A stretch of DNA of 64,000 nt from Halodesulfurarchaeum sp. HSR-GB (GTDB lineage Archaea > Halobacteriota > Halobacteria > Halobacteriales > Halobacteriaceae): assembly GCF_031432215.1 (NCBI RefSeq), contig NZ_JAVKGN010000001.1, positions 744,001-808,000 of the forward strand. The letters are read 5' to 3'. Shown piece after piece: positions 1 to 9,537 of the stretch (its first letter is position 1; the number at the start of each line of letters is the position of its first letter). A program made the position numbers and the translations under genes. The notes beneath the pieces are model-generated. The model did not search any database, was not told where the DNA came from, and saw only the letters and a list, made by a program, of their open reading frames with translations.

Positions 1-354
1 CCGCAGCCGGTTCGCGCCGATTCGGCCCAGCCGCTCCTGGGCGTGTTCGAGGTCCGCACGGAACTTTTGTGTCCGGGTCAGGACGGTGTCCCGAAGCTCC
101 TCGACGGTCGATCCCTCGAGGTCCTGGAGGACGAATCGCAGCGCGTTCGGGAGGCTCACCGCCGTCGGGCGTGTCTGATAGAGGGTCCGGGCGGCCGCCC
201 GGAGTTCGGCCTCGAAGGCCTCGGGGTCGGTGGCCTCGCTCGCCGCGGCCTGACTCCCCAGGGCCGCCGCGGCCGCCCCGGCGATGGTGGCCGCCCCACG
301 GATCTCCATGGTCTCGATGGCCTCGGCGGTCTCCTCGACCTCCTCGATGGGCAT
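1..354 (-). CDS. Ribose 1,5-bisphosphate isomerase (eIF2B-alpha-like), 3' end outside window
   Basis: The first 118 codons of a minus-strand gene are present; the rest lies before base 1. The N-terminus (MPIEEVEETAEAIETMEIRG, then an alanine-rich helix) matches the start of the archaeal eIF2B alpha/beta/delta-like family, in which the IRGA motif is conserved. In archaea this family includes ribose-1,5-bisphosphate isomerase, which converts R15P to ribulose 1,5-bisphosphate in nucleoside monophosphate breakdown. I chose the ATG at 352-354 because it is followed directly by the family N-terminus. This frame is absent from most ORF listings because it runs off the edge. An eIF2B-related sugar isomerase such as MtnA is less likely. 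The nearby deoC gene fits nucleoside sugar catabolism. Confidence 0.72.
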   Translation of the reverse strand, partial: MPIEEVEETAEAIETMEIRGAATIAGAAAAALGSQAAASEATDPEAFEAELRAAARTLYQTRPTAVSLPNALRFVLQDLEGSTVEELRDTVLTRTQKFRADLEHAQERLGRIGANRLR

Positions 355-437
355 AGGTCCCATTGACGGGCACGGGCCAAAAAATCGCCCCCGGATCGGA
401 CCGATAACTACAGCATCGCGTGTCAAGTATGTAAGGT

Positions 438-1028
438 ATGGACACTCGTCGCATCATCCTCGTCGCGGTTCTGCTCCTCGCCCTGCTGGCAGCTCTCTTC
501 GCGTTCGCGGACTTCCGGGTGCTGGAATCCGAGACGACAGCGGACTCCTCGGTCGGGACGAGCCAGCTCGGTGATGCGGCTGCGCCGGTCGAGCGCCCAG
601 TTCAACTCGTCGTCCTGGGCGAGAACCCACACGCCTCGATGCTGCGTGGTGACCTCGCTGCCGACCTCTCGACGCGGTTCCAGTCGATCGAGCAGGCTCC
701 AGAGCCGACCGTCGACTGGAACGGCTCGCTTCTGGTCGTCGAACTTCGCGAACGTTCGGTTCAGTACAACCCTGTTGCGCCCAGCGGTCGCGTGACCGCC
801 AGCTTTGCCTTCGTCGGGTCGGGGAACGTGACCCTCGCGACCGGCCTGGCGACCGAGGAGTCCGCACTGGTCGTCACGAACGCCGATTCGTACGTCGTTC
901 ACGGCGAGGTGACCGTGGTCGATCGAAGCCGCGGGCTCGTCACCCGGCCAGCCTACCGTGCGCACCTGCAGGCAGCCCTGGCCGAGGAACTCGCGACGGC
1001 CCTCGGTCGGGCTCGCGGGATGCCCTGA
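438..1028 (+). CDS. Membrane-anchored hypothetical protein, 196 aa
   Basis: I do not recognise the family. Residues 5-24 form one hydrophobic helix (IILVAVLLLALLAALFAFAD) preceded by arginines, so the protein is probably anchored by an N-terminal signal anchor with the remaining ~170 residues outside the cell. The outer part is acidic and beta-rich, lacks cysteines, and shows no catalytic motif. A TATA-like A/T stretch (gataactacag, then gtcaagtatgtaaggt) precedes the ATG. It lies between the divergent R15P isomerase gene and deoC and is followed by deoC after about 40 bases, so it may share regulation with neither. Similar single-span hypothetical proteins are common in haloarchaea; the function is unknown. 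Confidence 0.7.
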   Translation: MDTRRIILVAVLLLALLAALFAFADFRVLESETTADSSVGTSQLGDAAAPVERPVQLVVLGENPHASMLRGDLAADLSTRFQSIEQAPEPTVDWNGSLLVVELRERSVQYNPVAPSGRVTASFAFVGSGNVTLATGLATEESALVVTNADSYVVHGEVTVVDRSRGLVTRPAYRAHLQAALAEELATALGRARGMP

Positions 1029-1068
1029 GTGAGGGTCCTTTTTGCCTGTGCCACCCGTTCGGGCGGCC

Positions 1069-1707
1069 ATGAAGCAGGACGAACTCGCGGGGCACATCGA
1101 TCATACGGTTCTCGGCCCGGAGACGACCATGGCCGACGTGCGCCAGGTGATCGAGGAAGCCGAAGCGTGGGGCATGAACGTCTGTATTCCGCCGTGTTAC
1201 GTGGCCGAAGCCCGTGATCTGGCCGAAGCGGAGACGACCATCGCCACCGTGATCGGGTTCCCACACGGCCAGCACGACCCGGCGATCAAACGCGAGGAGG
1301 CAGTCCGGGCCGTCGAGGCGGGCGCTGACGAACTCGACGTGGTCCTCAACGTCGGTCGACTGCAAGCGGGCGAAACTGATGCCGTCAGGGATGAACTCGC
1401 CGCAATCGTCGAGGCCGTCTCCGTCCCAGTCAAGGTCATCGTCGAGGCGCCGCTGCTCTCCGAGGCGGAGAAACACGCCGCCGGCGAGGCCGCCGTGGCC
1501 GCCGGCGTGGACTTCCTGAAGACCGCGACCGGCTTTGGGGGCGGTGGGGCCACAGTCGAAGACGTCGAACTGCTGGCCGAATACCGACCAGTGAAGGCCA
1601 GCGGCGGCATCGGGAGCTACGAGGCGGCGATGGCGATGCTCGAGGCCGGGGCCGAGCGCATCGGGGCGAGTTCGGGAGTCGAGATTCTCTCGGGCGCGCC
1701 CGAGTAG
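1069..1707 (+). CDS. deoC: Deoxyribose-phosphate aldolase
   Basis: DeoC cleaves 2-deoxyribose 5-phosphate to acetaldehyde and glyceraldehyde 3-phosphate in deoxynucleoside catabolism in the cytosol. The 212-aa protein is a full-length TIM barrel. The Schiff-base lysine lies in [10 protein letters not shown], the second active-site lysine in VKASGGI, and the catalytic acid in the [10 protein letters not shown] segment. The longer reading from a TTG at 1042 is rejected because the family N-terminus begins at the ATG at 1069 ([15 protein letters not shown]). A T-rich box at about 1038-1044 sits 27 bases before this ATG, suggesting a leaderless transcript. Together with the divergent R15P isomerase it suggests local clustering of pentose-phosphate salvage. 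Confidence 0.95.
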   Translation: MKQDELAGHIDHTVLGPETTMADVRQVIEEAEAWGMNVCIPPCYVAEARDLAEAETTIATVIGFPHGQHDPAIKREEAVRAVEAGADELDVVLNVGRLQAGETDAVRDELAAIVEAVSVPVKVIVEAPLLSEAEKHAAGEAAVAAGVDFLKTATGFGGGGATVEDVELLAEYRPVKASGGIGSYEAAMAMLEAGAERIGASSGVEILSGAPE

Positions 1708-1763
1708 CCGTCCAATCGGCCCCAAGCGCGACGCTTTTCCGGGTTCGGGACAACCCTGAGTCG

Positions 1764-3011
1764 ATGGCCCGGTACTACATCGAGACCTACGGGTGCACGG
1801 CCAACCGGGGCGAGAGCCGCCACATCGAGCGGCGGCTCCGTGACGGCGGGCACCGGCCGGTCGAGTCACCCGAGGCCGCCGATGTGGTGATCCTCAACAC
1901 CTGCACCGTGATCGAGACCACGGAGAACAACATGCTCCGCCGGGCCACCGAACTCGATTCTGGAACGGATCTCATCGTCACCGGCTGTATGGCGCTGGCC
2001 CAGGAGACGGCCTTCGAGGATGCCGGCGTGGACGCCCAGGTGCTTGGCTGGGACGAGGTGCCCCAGGCGGTCGGCAACGGGGAGTGTCCGACTGTCACCC
2101 CAGATACCGAACCGATTTTAGATGGTGTAATCGGTATTCTGCCCCTCGCACGTGGCTGTATGAGCGACTGCTCGTACTGCATCACCAAGGCCGCGACCGG
2201 GCGCATCGACTCGCCGCCGGTCGAGCGAAACCTCGACCGGGCCCGCGAACTGCTCGACGCGGGGGCCCAGGAGATCCGGATCACCGGCCAGGACACGGGC
2301 GTCTACGGCCTCGATCAGGGCGAGCGATGGCTCCCGGAGTTGCTCCGTGGACTGTGTGATCTCGACGGGGACTTCCGGGTCCGGATCGGGATGGCAAACC
2401 CCTGGGGGATCTACCCGGTCCGGGAGGAGATCGCCACGCTGCTCGCGGAGTGCCCGAAACTCTACAACTTCCTCCACCTGCCGGTCCAGTCGGGCTCGGA
2501 TTCCGTCCTCGACGCAATGCGTCGCCAGCACTCAGTCGCGGAGTTCCGCGAGATCGTCAACACCCTCGATCGGACCCTCGATGAGTGGACGCTGGCGACG
2601 GATTTCGTCGTCGGCTTCCCCACGGAGACCGAGGCCGACCACCAGGAGAGCGTGGATCTCCTGGAGGCTGTCGAACCCGAGACCATCAACGTCACCCGCT
2701 TCTCGAAGCGCCCGGGGACCGACGCGGCCGAGATAAAGGGACTCGGCGGCACGGTCAAGAAGGAGCGCTCGAAGGACCTCTCGGCACGCAAGGAGGCGAT
2801 CGTCGGGGCGGTCCACGAGGACCTGCTGGGCACCCGACGTGAGGTCATGGCCGTCGAACCGGGCACGGGGGACTCGATTCAGGCCTACGACGACGCCTAC
2901 CACCGGATCGTCGTCCCGGGCGAACTGGCCGGGGACCGCTCACTCGGCGAGCGATTCGAGGTTACGATCACGGATCACAACACCTTCTACGCCTTCGGCG
3001 AGCCGGTTTAG
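1764..3011 (+). CDS. tRNA t6A37 methylthiotransferase (MtaB/CDKAL1 type radical SAM)
   Basis: This enzyme adds a methylthio group to N6-threonylcarbamoyladenosine at position 37 of ANN-decoding tRNAs. The 415-aa protein has the three standard domains. The N-terminal MTTase domain has cysteines in YGCTAN, NTCTV and TGCMA, which bind the auxiliary cluster. The radical SAM core has CMSDCSYC (CX3CX2C) near residue 131. The C-terminal TRAM-like region ends near FYAFGEPV. A TATA-like CTTTTCC box is about 29 bases before the ATG. The gene converges on the CofE-like gene, and the two stop codons overlap by four bases. The e-MtaB subgroup is the usual archaeal form; I infer the substrate from family membership. 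Confidence 0.93.
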   Translation: MARYYIETYGCTANRGESRHIERRLRDGGHRPVESPEAADVVILNTCTVIETTENNMLRRATELDSGTDLIVTGCMALAQETAFEDAGVDAQVLGWDEVPQAVGNGECPTVTPDTEPILDGVIGILPLARGCMSDCSYCITKAATGRIDSPPVERNLDRARELLDAGAQEIRITGQDTGVYGLDQGERWLPELLRGLCDLDGDFRVRIGMANPWGIYPVREEIATLLAECPKLYNFLHLPVQSGSDSVLDAMRRQHSVAEFREIVNTLDRTLDEWTLATDFVVGFPTETEADHQESVDLLEAVEPETINVTRFSKRPGTDAAEIKGLGGTVKKERSKDLSARKEAIVGAVHEDLLGTRREVMAVEPGTGDSIQAYDDAYHRIVVPGELAGDRSLGERFEVTITDHNTFYAFGEPV

Positions 3012-3862
3012 AACCACTCCCTGGCCTTGATCCGGGCGGTTAGCTCCAGGCTCTTCTTGACTCCCGCTCGCAGTAGCCCGGCCGAGGACGCCCGCCCCTC
3101 CCCGGATTCGTAATCGAGCCCTCTGACGACGACCACCGGGGTTCGCTCGTCGCTCTGCCCGAACAGGAGTGCCGACCCCGCGGTGAGTTCGCTCGCGACT
3201 CGATCCATCCCGCCCGGCTTCGGCTGGCCGTGGAGGTCCGCGTGGCCGTAGTTCCGGTCGATGGCCTCGATTCCCGAGACCCCGATCGCCAGGTCCATCG
3301 ACCCCGGGCCGACGATCTCCGAGTCGGCCAGGATCACGGCCACTTCGGTGTCGGTCCGCTCGGCGATCGCCTCCCGAATTCGCCGGGCGCTCGCGTCCGG
3401 GTCTTTCGGGAGTCGGGCCATCGTCCCTGGCGGCGTGTTCGACCAGTCGATGCCGGCGTTCGAACAGAGCCGACCGTTTCGCTCGGTCAGGAGCGCGGCG
3501 GGCATCTTCTTCAGCGCGGCGTGACCCGATCCGTCATCGGCGGTGTGATCCATGAGGTGCTCCTCGGCGATCTCGCTCACCGGAACCGCACCCAGGACCG
3601 CACTTTCCTCGTAGATCAGGGCCACTTCGCGGGGGTCGAGGCCGGTGGCGGCCGCAACCCGGCGCGCCCGGTCGTCGACTGTGACCGAATCGGCCTCGAC
3701 GAGTCGCTCGTTTGCGATCGAGACGACCTTCGAGGTACAGACGACGACGTCGCCGTCTTCAAGCGGGAACTCCGTAGCCGTGGTTTCGAGGATCCGCTCG
3801 ATCAGATCGTCGCCGGGCTCGACGAGCCCAATGTCGAGTCCGTGAAACGTCAGTTCCGCCAT
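3008..3862 (-). CDS. CofE-like F420-0:gamma-glutamyl ligase family protein, divergent
   Basis: The CofE family adds glutamates to coenzyme F420-0 using GTP. Seen here, in order, are an N-terminal DVVVCTSKVVSIAN segment, an SNAGIDWSN motif (family form NAGIDxSN), an AIGVSGI motif, and VVVVRGLDYESGEG near the end, all characteristic of the fold. The region that normally reads as SDTFGRPWR and contributes to the active site is instead ADSEIVGPGSM. The length of 284 aa is longer than the usual ~250. It may be a paralogue with an altered substrate rather than the housekeeping CofE. The ATG at 3860-3862 gives the family N-terminus. It overlaps the end of the methylthiotransferase gene on the other strand. 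Confidence 0.8.
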   Translation of the reverse strand: MAELTFHGLDIGLVEPGDDLIERILETTATEFPLEDGDVVVCTSKVVSIANERLVEADSVTVDDRARRVAAATGLDPREVALIYEESAVLGAVPVSEIAEEHLMDHTADDGSGHAALKKMPAALLTERNGRLCSNAGIDWSNTPPGTMARLPKDPDASARRIREAIAERTDTEVAVILADSEIVGPGSMDLAIGVSGIEAIDRNYGHADLHGQPKPGGMDRVASELTAGSALLFGQSDERTPVVVVRGLDYESGEGRASSAGLLRAGVKKSLELTARIKAREWF

Positions 3863-3902
3863 ACGCTGTAGTCACGGGCCGATCACAATAGGTGTGTCCC
3901 GC

Positions 3903-4163
3903 TCACTCGCGCACGGCGCTCGCGATCGCCGCCAGTTCGGCCTTCCTGAACGACCGATCGAACGACTCCGCCCCCAGTTCGAGGGCCTTGGCGATCCGAT
4001 TCCGCATCTCCGCTTTCGGCGGGAGTCGGCCAGTGTCGACCGGCGCTCCGACGGCCGCACAGATGGCCGCGAGTGCCTCTTTGGTGAATCCCGTCGATTC
4101 GATCCGCTCGTGTCGGCCGACGGCGACCCGGATCTCGTTTCGCAGTTCGTGAACCGTGGGCAT
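3903..4163 (-). CDS. Small two-repeat hypothetical protein, 86 aa
   Basis: I do not recognise a named family. The protein consists of two related halves. ELRNEIRVAVGRHE..GFTKEALAAICAAVG (residues 6-39) is repeated as EMRNRIAKALELGAE..SFRKAELAAIASAV (residues 52-84). Each half looks like two helices separated by a short loop, so the fold is probably an internally duplicated helical bundle. There are no cysteines or membrane segments. It lies in a run of minus-strand genes between the CofE-like gene and a membrane protein, without tight overlaps. It is probably a conserved haloarchaeal small protein, because the codon usage resembles its neighbours. Confidence 0.65.
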   Translation of the reverse strand: MPTVHELRNEIRVAVGRHERIESTGFTKEALAAICAAVGAPVDTGRLPPKAEMRNRIAKALELGAESFDRSFRKAELAAIASAVRE

Positions 4164-4201
4164 ACGTCACCCAGACTCGCCGTGGGGAAGAGTGTTCCCG
4201 A

Positions 4202-4630
4202 CTAGCGGCCGAAAAATAGCGGGGCGACGAACAGCACGATCGGGACGAGCACCCAGATCCGGCCGGCGAGCACGTCGTACTGTGCGAGTGTGGTTCCCAC
4301 CGGCTCGCCAGCGAGAAAGCCAACGAGAAACTCGAAGCCGATCGTCAACAGGGTCCAGAGCCCGCCGATGAGCAACAACTCAGCCTGGGTGTGTGATATT
4401 TCTGTCCAGCCGAAGTACCAGGCCGCGACCAGACCAATTACGGCCACGAGCAGGAGCGTGCTGAGGACGTGGGCCGGATACGTACCCAGTCGCGGGACGA
4501 GGACGATTTCCCTGAATCCGCCGTTGAGTACCGCGAGTACGGCCATAACTGCCCAGACGGCGAGCGGCCAGTAGAGGGCCGCTGGCCGGATCGACTGGGT
4601 GCCGGTGCTGGTGAGTGCCAGTTCGCTCAT
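4202..4630 (-). CDS. Four-helix integral membrane protein, unknown
   Basis: The 142-aa product has four hydrophobic stretches, at roughly residues 18-36, 55-75, 82-102 and 118-139, with short loops between them. No signal peptide, metal motif or transporter signature is visible. I cannot assign a family. The start at 4630 (MSELALTSTG) follows an AT-rich stretch (gtcaatattcgcc) that could hold the promoter. It is separated by about 40 bases from the upstream small protein gene and by about 70 from the HIT gene, so it is probably transcribed alone. Confidence 0.65.
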   Translation of the reverse strand: MSELALTSTGTQSIRPAALYWPLAVWAVMAVLAVLNGGFREIVLVPRLGTYPAHVLSTLLLVAVIGLVAAWYFGWTEISHTQAELLLIGGLWTLLTIGFEFLVGFLAGEPVGTTLAQYDVLAGRIWVLVPIVLFVAPLFFGR

Positions 4631-4703
4631 CCGTCAATATTCGCCCGCAAGGGCAAAACCGTTATCGGCAGTTTTCGGGGCCGTAGAACCGCAAGATGGT
4701 CGT

Positions 4704-5243
4704 TCAGAGCTCGACGGCCTGGCCGGGTCCGGGGACTGTCGCGTCCGGAAGCGTCCCGAAAGCCTCGTGGACGCGTTCGTAGGTGTCATCGACGGCCTCG
4801 ACGATCATCTTCGTGTCCGCGATGACCGGCATGAAGTTGGTGTCCCCACGCCATCGGGGCACGACGTGGGCGTGGACGTGGTCGTTGATCGACCCGCCAG
4901 CGGCCCCATCCCCGAGGTTGTATCCCGTGTTGAACCCGCTGGGTGAGAGGGCCCGATCCAGCGCTTCGAGTGTCTGCTGGAGGAGGCGACTGTGTCCCAG
5001 CAGAGTGTCGTCGTCCAGAGCCCGGTACTCGCCGGTGTGCTCGTAGGGAACCACCATCGCGTGACCGGGGTTGTAGGGGTAGTTGTTCAGGATGACGAAG
5101 GCCTGGTCGTTGCGGGCGAGGATGCGGCTGTCCCGGTCGGTGTCTCGCTCGGGCAACACACAGAAGGGACAGCCCTCGATCTCGTCTTCGGCCGGGTTCC
5201 GCTCGACCCAGTCGATCCGCCAGGGCGAGAAGATAGTGTCCAT
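4704..5243 (-). CDS. HIT family nucleotide hydrolase/phosphorylase
   Basis: HIT proteins cleave or transfer nucleotidyl groups, for example on AMP-linked compounds or Ap4A. The 179-aa protein has the histidine triad HVHAHVV near residue 125, the nearby asparagine-glycine region GYNLGDGAAGGS, and an N-terminal CPFC pair (residues 25-28) that with downstream residues often binds zinc in the Ap4A hydrolase-like subgroup. The segment FVILNNYPYNPGHAMVVP is typical. ATG at 5241-5243 gives the usual short N-terminal extension (MDTIFSPWR). The exact substrate cannot be read from the sequence. It is cytosolic and located next to map on the same strand, 36 bases apart. Confidence 0.9.
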   Translation of the reverse strand: MDTIFSPWRIDWVERNPAEDEIEGCPFCVLPERDTDRDSRILARNDQAFVILNNYPYNPGHAMVVPYEHTGEYRALDDDTLLGHSRLLQQTLEALDRALSPSGFNTGYNLGDGAAGGSINDHVHAHVVPRWRGDTNFMPVIADTKMIVEAVDDTYERVHEAFGTLPDATVPGPGQAVEL

Positions 5244-5279
5244 ACCGGGGGATGGCCCGGGGCGGAGGTAACTGTTGGG

Positions 5280-6173
5280 TCAGTCTGTGGTGAGCTCGAC
5301 GCCGTCCTCGGTGACGATCATCGTGTGCTCGGCCTGGCTGATCTTCGTGCCGTCCGGGCCCTTCAGCACCGGATAGCTCTCCAGGACGTTCTGCTGGGTC
5401 AGCCGGTTCAGCGTCATGTCGGTCCGGGCCCCCTCGAACCACCGGGCCGCGAAGGGCAACCGGTCGTAGCGCTCGACGATCTCCCCGAGCAGCTCCCGGG
5501 CCCGGCGGTTTCGCACCGACCGCTCTTGTCGCAGCGAGTAGATCTCGGTCTTCTGGCCCTCCGAGACGGTCCCGCCGCCGTCGGTGGCGAAGGGCTCGAT
5601 CGCGATCACGTCCCCGACTTCGAGTTCGACGCCGGTGTCGACCCCCCGGTTGGGAATGGTCGGGTTCGTGTGGGCGTCGTACTCCGCGAGCCCGTGGCCG
5701 CTCAGGTTCACGACCGGGTTGTAGCCATACGCCTCGATGACGTCCTGGATCTCGGCCCCGATCTCGCCGGTGTGTACGCCCGGCCCGGCGACCTCGATCG
5801 CCGCGTCGAGTGCCTCCTCAGCCGCCTCGATTAGGTCCGTGTGATCGCCCAGATCCACGCTGATGGCCGCGTCGGCGATCCAGCCGTCGACGTGCACGCC
5901 CACGTCCAGACAGACCAGTTCGCCCTCGTGGAACTCGCTCTCGTCGTCCCGACCCGGGGAGGCGTGTGAGGCCTCCTCGTCGATGCTGATGTTCGCCGGG
6001 AAGGCCGGCTCGGCCCCGGCGGCCTCGATCTGTGCCTCGGCGAACTCGGCGACGTCCAGGTGGCTGGCACCGGGCTCGACTTTCTCGGCGGCAGCGTCGA
6101 GTGTCTCCCGGAGGATATCCCCGGCCTCCCGGTACTTCTCGAAGCGCTCGGCGGAGAGGTCCACGTCTTCCAT
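5280..6173 (-). CDS. map: Methionine aminopeptidase, type II
   Basis: Map removes the initiator methionine from nascent proteins. The 297-aa product is of archaeal type II length. The metal ligands can be followed. Two aspartates lie in LDVGVHVDG and IADAAIS, the histidine in SGHGLAEYDAH, a glutamate in AIEPFATDGGG, and the last glutamate in the AEHTMIV region. The insert typical of type II enzymes lies between the His and the last Glu, where arginine-rich RSVRNRRARELL occurs. The start ATG at 6171-6173 gives the family N-terminus (MEDVDLSAERFEKYREAG). The gene is bracketed by the HIT and asparaginase genes on the same strand. Confidence 0.96.
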   Translation of the reverse strand: MEDVDLSAERFEKYREAGDILRETLDAAAEKVEPGASHLDVAEFAEAQIEAAGAEPAFPANISIDEEASHASPGRDDESEFHEGELVCLDVGVHVDGWIADAAISVDLGDHTDLIEAAEEALDAAIEVAGPGVHTGEIGAEIQDVIEAYGYNPVVNLSGHGLAEYDAHTNPTIPNRGVDTGVELEVGDVIAIEPFATDGGGTVSEGQKTEIYSLRQERSVRNRRARELLGEIVERYDRLPFAARWFEGARTDMTLNRLTQQNVLESYPVLKGPDGTKISQAEHTMIVTEDGVELTTD

Positions 6174-6212
6174 GGCCCCGGATTCAGCCGACAGGGAGAA
6201 AGCGCTTGTGGG

Positions 6213-7064
6213 TCAGTCGGCTCGCCAGGCGGTCTGCATCGCGGCTGAATTGAACGCCCTCCCCCGGTCGCCCGAGGGGTCGAGCACGATCAGTCCGGCG
6301 GTCGAGCCCGTCAGCTCCTCGAACGCTGCGAGTGCGCGCTCGGCTGCGGTGGCCGGGTCGGCACCGGACTCGACCAGGTCGACGGCCAGCCGGGAGAGTG
6401 TGACCTGAGCGATGTCCTCGCCGGCCCCAGTGGCGCTCGCGGCGGCCCGTTCGCTCGCGTAGAAGCCGCTGCCGACCTGGGGGACATCACCAACTCGCCC
6501 CGCAAGCGCGAACCAGCGGCCGCCGGTCGAGGTCCCGACCGCGATGGCGTCGCCGTCGGTGGCAACTGCTCCAATCGTGTCGTGGCCGCCGAACTGCTCG
6601 CGAACCCAGTCCAGCTGGGCGCGCGGGCCGCCCTCGGGTGGCGAGGCGTCGGCCCAGCGTTCTCGCGAGCGCTCGGTCCAGAGGTCGGCCTCGGTCTCGA
6701 TCCCGAACTCGGCGGCCAGGGCGCTGGCCCGGTCCCCGGCGACCATGACGTGTGGTGTCTCCGCGAGAACGATTCGGGCGACGCTCGCGGCGTGCTGAAC
6801 GCCGGGCATGGCGGCCGCCGCGCCGATCTGCCCCTCGCCGGTCATCAGGCCGGCGTCGGTCCGGATCACTCCGTCGCTCTGGACGGCGCTTCCCACGCCG
6901 GCGTTGAAGCGGGGGTCGTCCTCCAGTCGCCGGAGCGTGGTTTCCACCGCGTCGAGCGGGCGTTCGGCCGTGACGCCAGTCTCGACGGCCGAATCGAGGG
7001 CTGCCTGGCGCGCCGCTGGTTCCGCCGGGGTGTGTCCCGCGCCCCCGTGTGCGAGGACTTTCAT
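6213..7064 (-). CDS. Isoaspartyl peptidase / plant-type L-asparaginase (Ntn hydrolase)
   Basis: This enzyme family self-cleaves to expose a catalytic threonine and then hydrolyses isoaspartyl dipeptides or asparagine. The nucleophile is the threonine in GGHDTIGAVATDGD near residue 160, and the substrate-binding GTSTGG follows it. The N-terminus MKVLAHGGAGHTP is standard (HGGAG motif). The 283-aa length matches a single precursor chain. It may repair or degrade isoaspartate-damaged peptides. Its start at 7064 is divergent from icd with 85 bases between; a CTTTTGG TATA-like box for icd lies in that gap. Confidence 0.93.
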   Translation of the reverse strand: MKVLAHGGAGHTPAEPAARQAALDSAVETGVTAERPLDAVETTLRRLEDDPRFNAGVGSAVQSDGVIRTDAGLMTGEGQIGAAAAMPGVQHAASVARIVLAETPHVMVAGDRASALAAEFGIETEADLWTERSRERWADASPPEGGPRAQLDWVREQFGGHDTIGAVATDGDAIAVGTSTGGRWFALAGRVGDVPQVGSGFYASERAAASATGAGEDIAQVTLSRLAVDLVESGADPATAAERALAAFEELTGSTAGLIVLDPSGDRGRAFNSAAMQTAWRAD

Positions 7065-7149
7065 ACCGTGTCCTCGGCCCCCGGCGGCGAAAATTGCGCG
7101 GTTCCGGGGAAGGGCAGTCCTTTTGGCCCGCCCCCCTCTCCGGTCGCCT

Positions 7150-8406
<1,257 letters not shown>

Positions 8407-8742
8407 TCAGGCCCAGTCGGGATCGGTCCGTGGCGGGCTGAACACGTCGATGCCCTCGACGACGGTGTCGCCTCGGTTTTCGACGCCGTGTGGTTCCACG
8501 CTCGCAAGACTGTAGGAGTCTCCCTCACTCACGACGATTTCCTCGCCCTCGATCAGGAAGGTTAGCTCCCCGGCCACGAGGTAGCCGACCTGTTCGTGGG
8601 GATGGCTGTGCTCCGGGACGGTCGCGCCCGGTTCGATCTGAAAGTGCTGGACGCTCATGCGCTCGCCAGCGGCAAGCAGTGTCAGCTGAACGCCATCGAC
8701 CGGTTCGGCGGTCTCGACTGTGTTGCGGGAGACGTGATCCAT
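8407..8742 (-). CDS. Cupin-domain protein, 111 aa
   Basis: A single small beta-barrel cupin. Motif 1 is visible as PEHSHPHEQVGYLVAGELTF (histidines and glutamate for a metal) near residues 41-60. Motif 2 is EPHGVENRGDT, which supplies the last histidine. Such stand-alone cupins bind a metal and act as sugar or small-molecule binding proteins, dioxygenases or regulators; the role is not deducible. The stop codon adjoins that of icd with no gap on the opposite strand. It lies downstream of the ABC importer operon, separated by 24 bases from its last gene's stop, but has its own start region at 8742 facing the same way, so cotranscription with it would be read-through. Confidence 0.85.
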   Translation of the reverse strand: MDHVSRNTVETAEPVDGVQLTLLAAGERMSVQHFQIEPGATVPEHSHPHEQVGYLVAGELTFLIEGEEIVVSEGDSYSLASVEPHGVENRGDTVVEGIDVFSPPRTDPDWA

Positions 8743-8766
8743 ACCGGCCCAACGTGGGTGGCTCCC

Positions 8767-9537
8767 TTAGTTACCGTCGATCAGTTCGAGGATCCGCTCG
8801 CGATAGTCGGCGAGCGCGGGGTCGGTTCGGTCCCGGGGGCGGGCCACGTCGACGGTGACGGTTTCACGAATGTGGCCCGGATCCGTCCCCATCACGACCA
8901 CCCGGTCGCCCAGGTAGACCGCCTCGCCGATGTCGTGGGTGACAAAGAGGACCGTCCGCCCCGTCCGACCCCAGACTGACAACAGGTCGTCCTGGAGATC
9001 CCGGCTGGTGTGGGCGTCGACACTCCCGAACGGTTCGTCCATCAACAGTACGGGCGGTTGCACGGCGAGGGCTCGGGCCAGCCCGACTCGCTGTTTCATC
9101 CCGCCGGAGAGTTCCGTCGGGTAGGCCCCGCCGGCGTCCCCGAGACCCACCGATTTCAGCTGTTCGGCCGCCCGCTGTCGTATCTCCGCCTCGGTGTGAT
9201 CTGTCTCCCGCAGGCCGAAGGCGACGTTCTCCCGGGCGGAGAGCCAGGGGAAGAGCCGGGGCTCCTGGAAGACGACGGGTCGCTCCGGGGCTGGCCCGGG
9301 GACGTCCGTGCCATCGACCTGAACGCGGCCCGCAGTCGGGGCCTCTAGCCCCGCAACCAGCCGGATCAGCGTGGTCTTGCCACAGCCGGAGGGCCCGACG
9401 ACCGTCAGTAACTCTCCCGGCTCGACTGTGAGTGACACGTCAGCCACTGCAGTCGTATAGCCGCCATCTGTAGTCTGGTAGGTCTTCTCGACGCGGTCGA
9501 AGCGGATCGTTCCGGGGCTGGGGTGATTTGCGGTCAT
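8767..9537 (-). CDS. ABC importer ATP-binding protein (NitT/TauT type)
   Basis: The 256-aa ATPase drives the importer encoded by the two genes upstream. It has Walker A GPSGCGKTT, a Q-loop in VVFQEPRLFPWLS, the ABC signature LSGGMKQRVGLARAL, Walker B VLLMDEPFGSVD and the switch histidine in FVTHD. The LFPWLS segment after the Q-loop is typical of the nitrate/sulfonate/taurine/thiamine-precursor subfamily. The longer frame upstream is not used; the ATG at 9535-9537 overlaps the permease stop codon (TCAT on the plus strand). It is the last gene of a three-gene operon whose promoter carries the B12-island 24-bp element. Confidence 0.93.
   Translation of the reverse strand: MTANHPSPGTIRFDRVEKTYQTTDGGYTTAVADVSLTVEPGELLTVVGPSGCGKTTLIRLVAGLEAPTAGRVQVDGTDVPGPAPERPVVFQEPRLFPWLSARENVAFGLRETDHTEAEIRQRAAEQLKSVGLGDAGGAYPTELSGGMKQRVGLARALAVQPPVLLMDEPFGSVDAHTSRDLQDDLLSVWGRTGRTVLFVTHDIGEAVYLGDRVVVMGTDPGHIRETVTVDVARPRDRTDPALADYRERILELIDGN

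Noticed and set aside
8407-8742. Cupin gene as a fourth gene of the importer operon
   Set aside because: It has the same direction but no overlap, unlike the operon's other junctions, and its start follows a small gap; the link is not supported.
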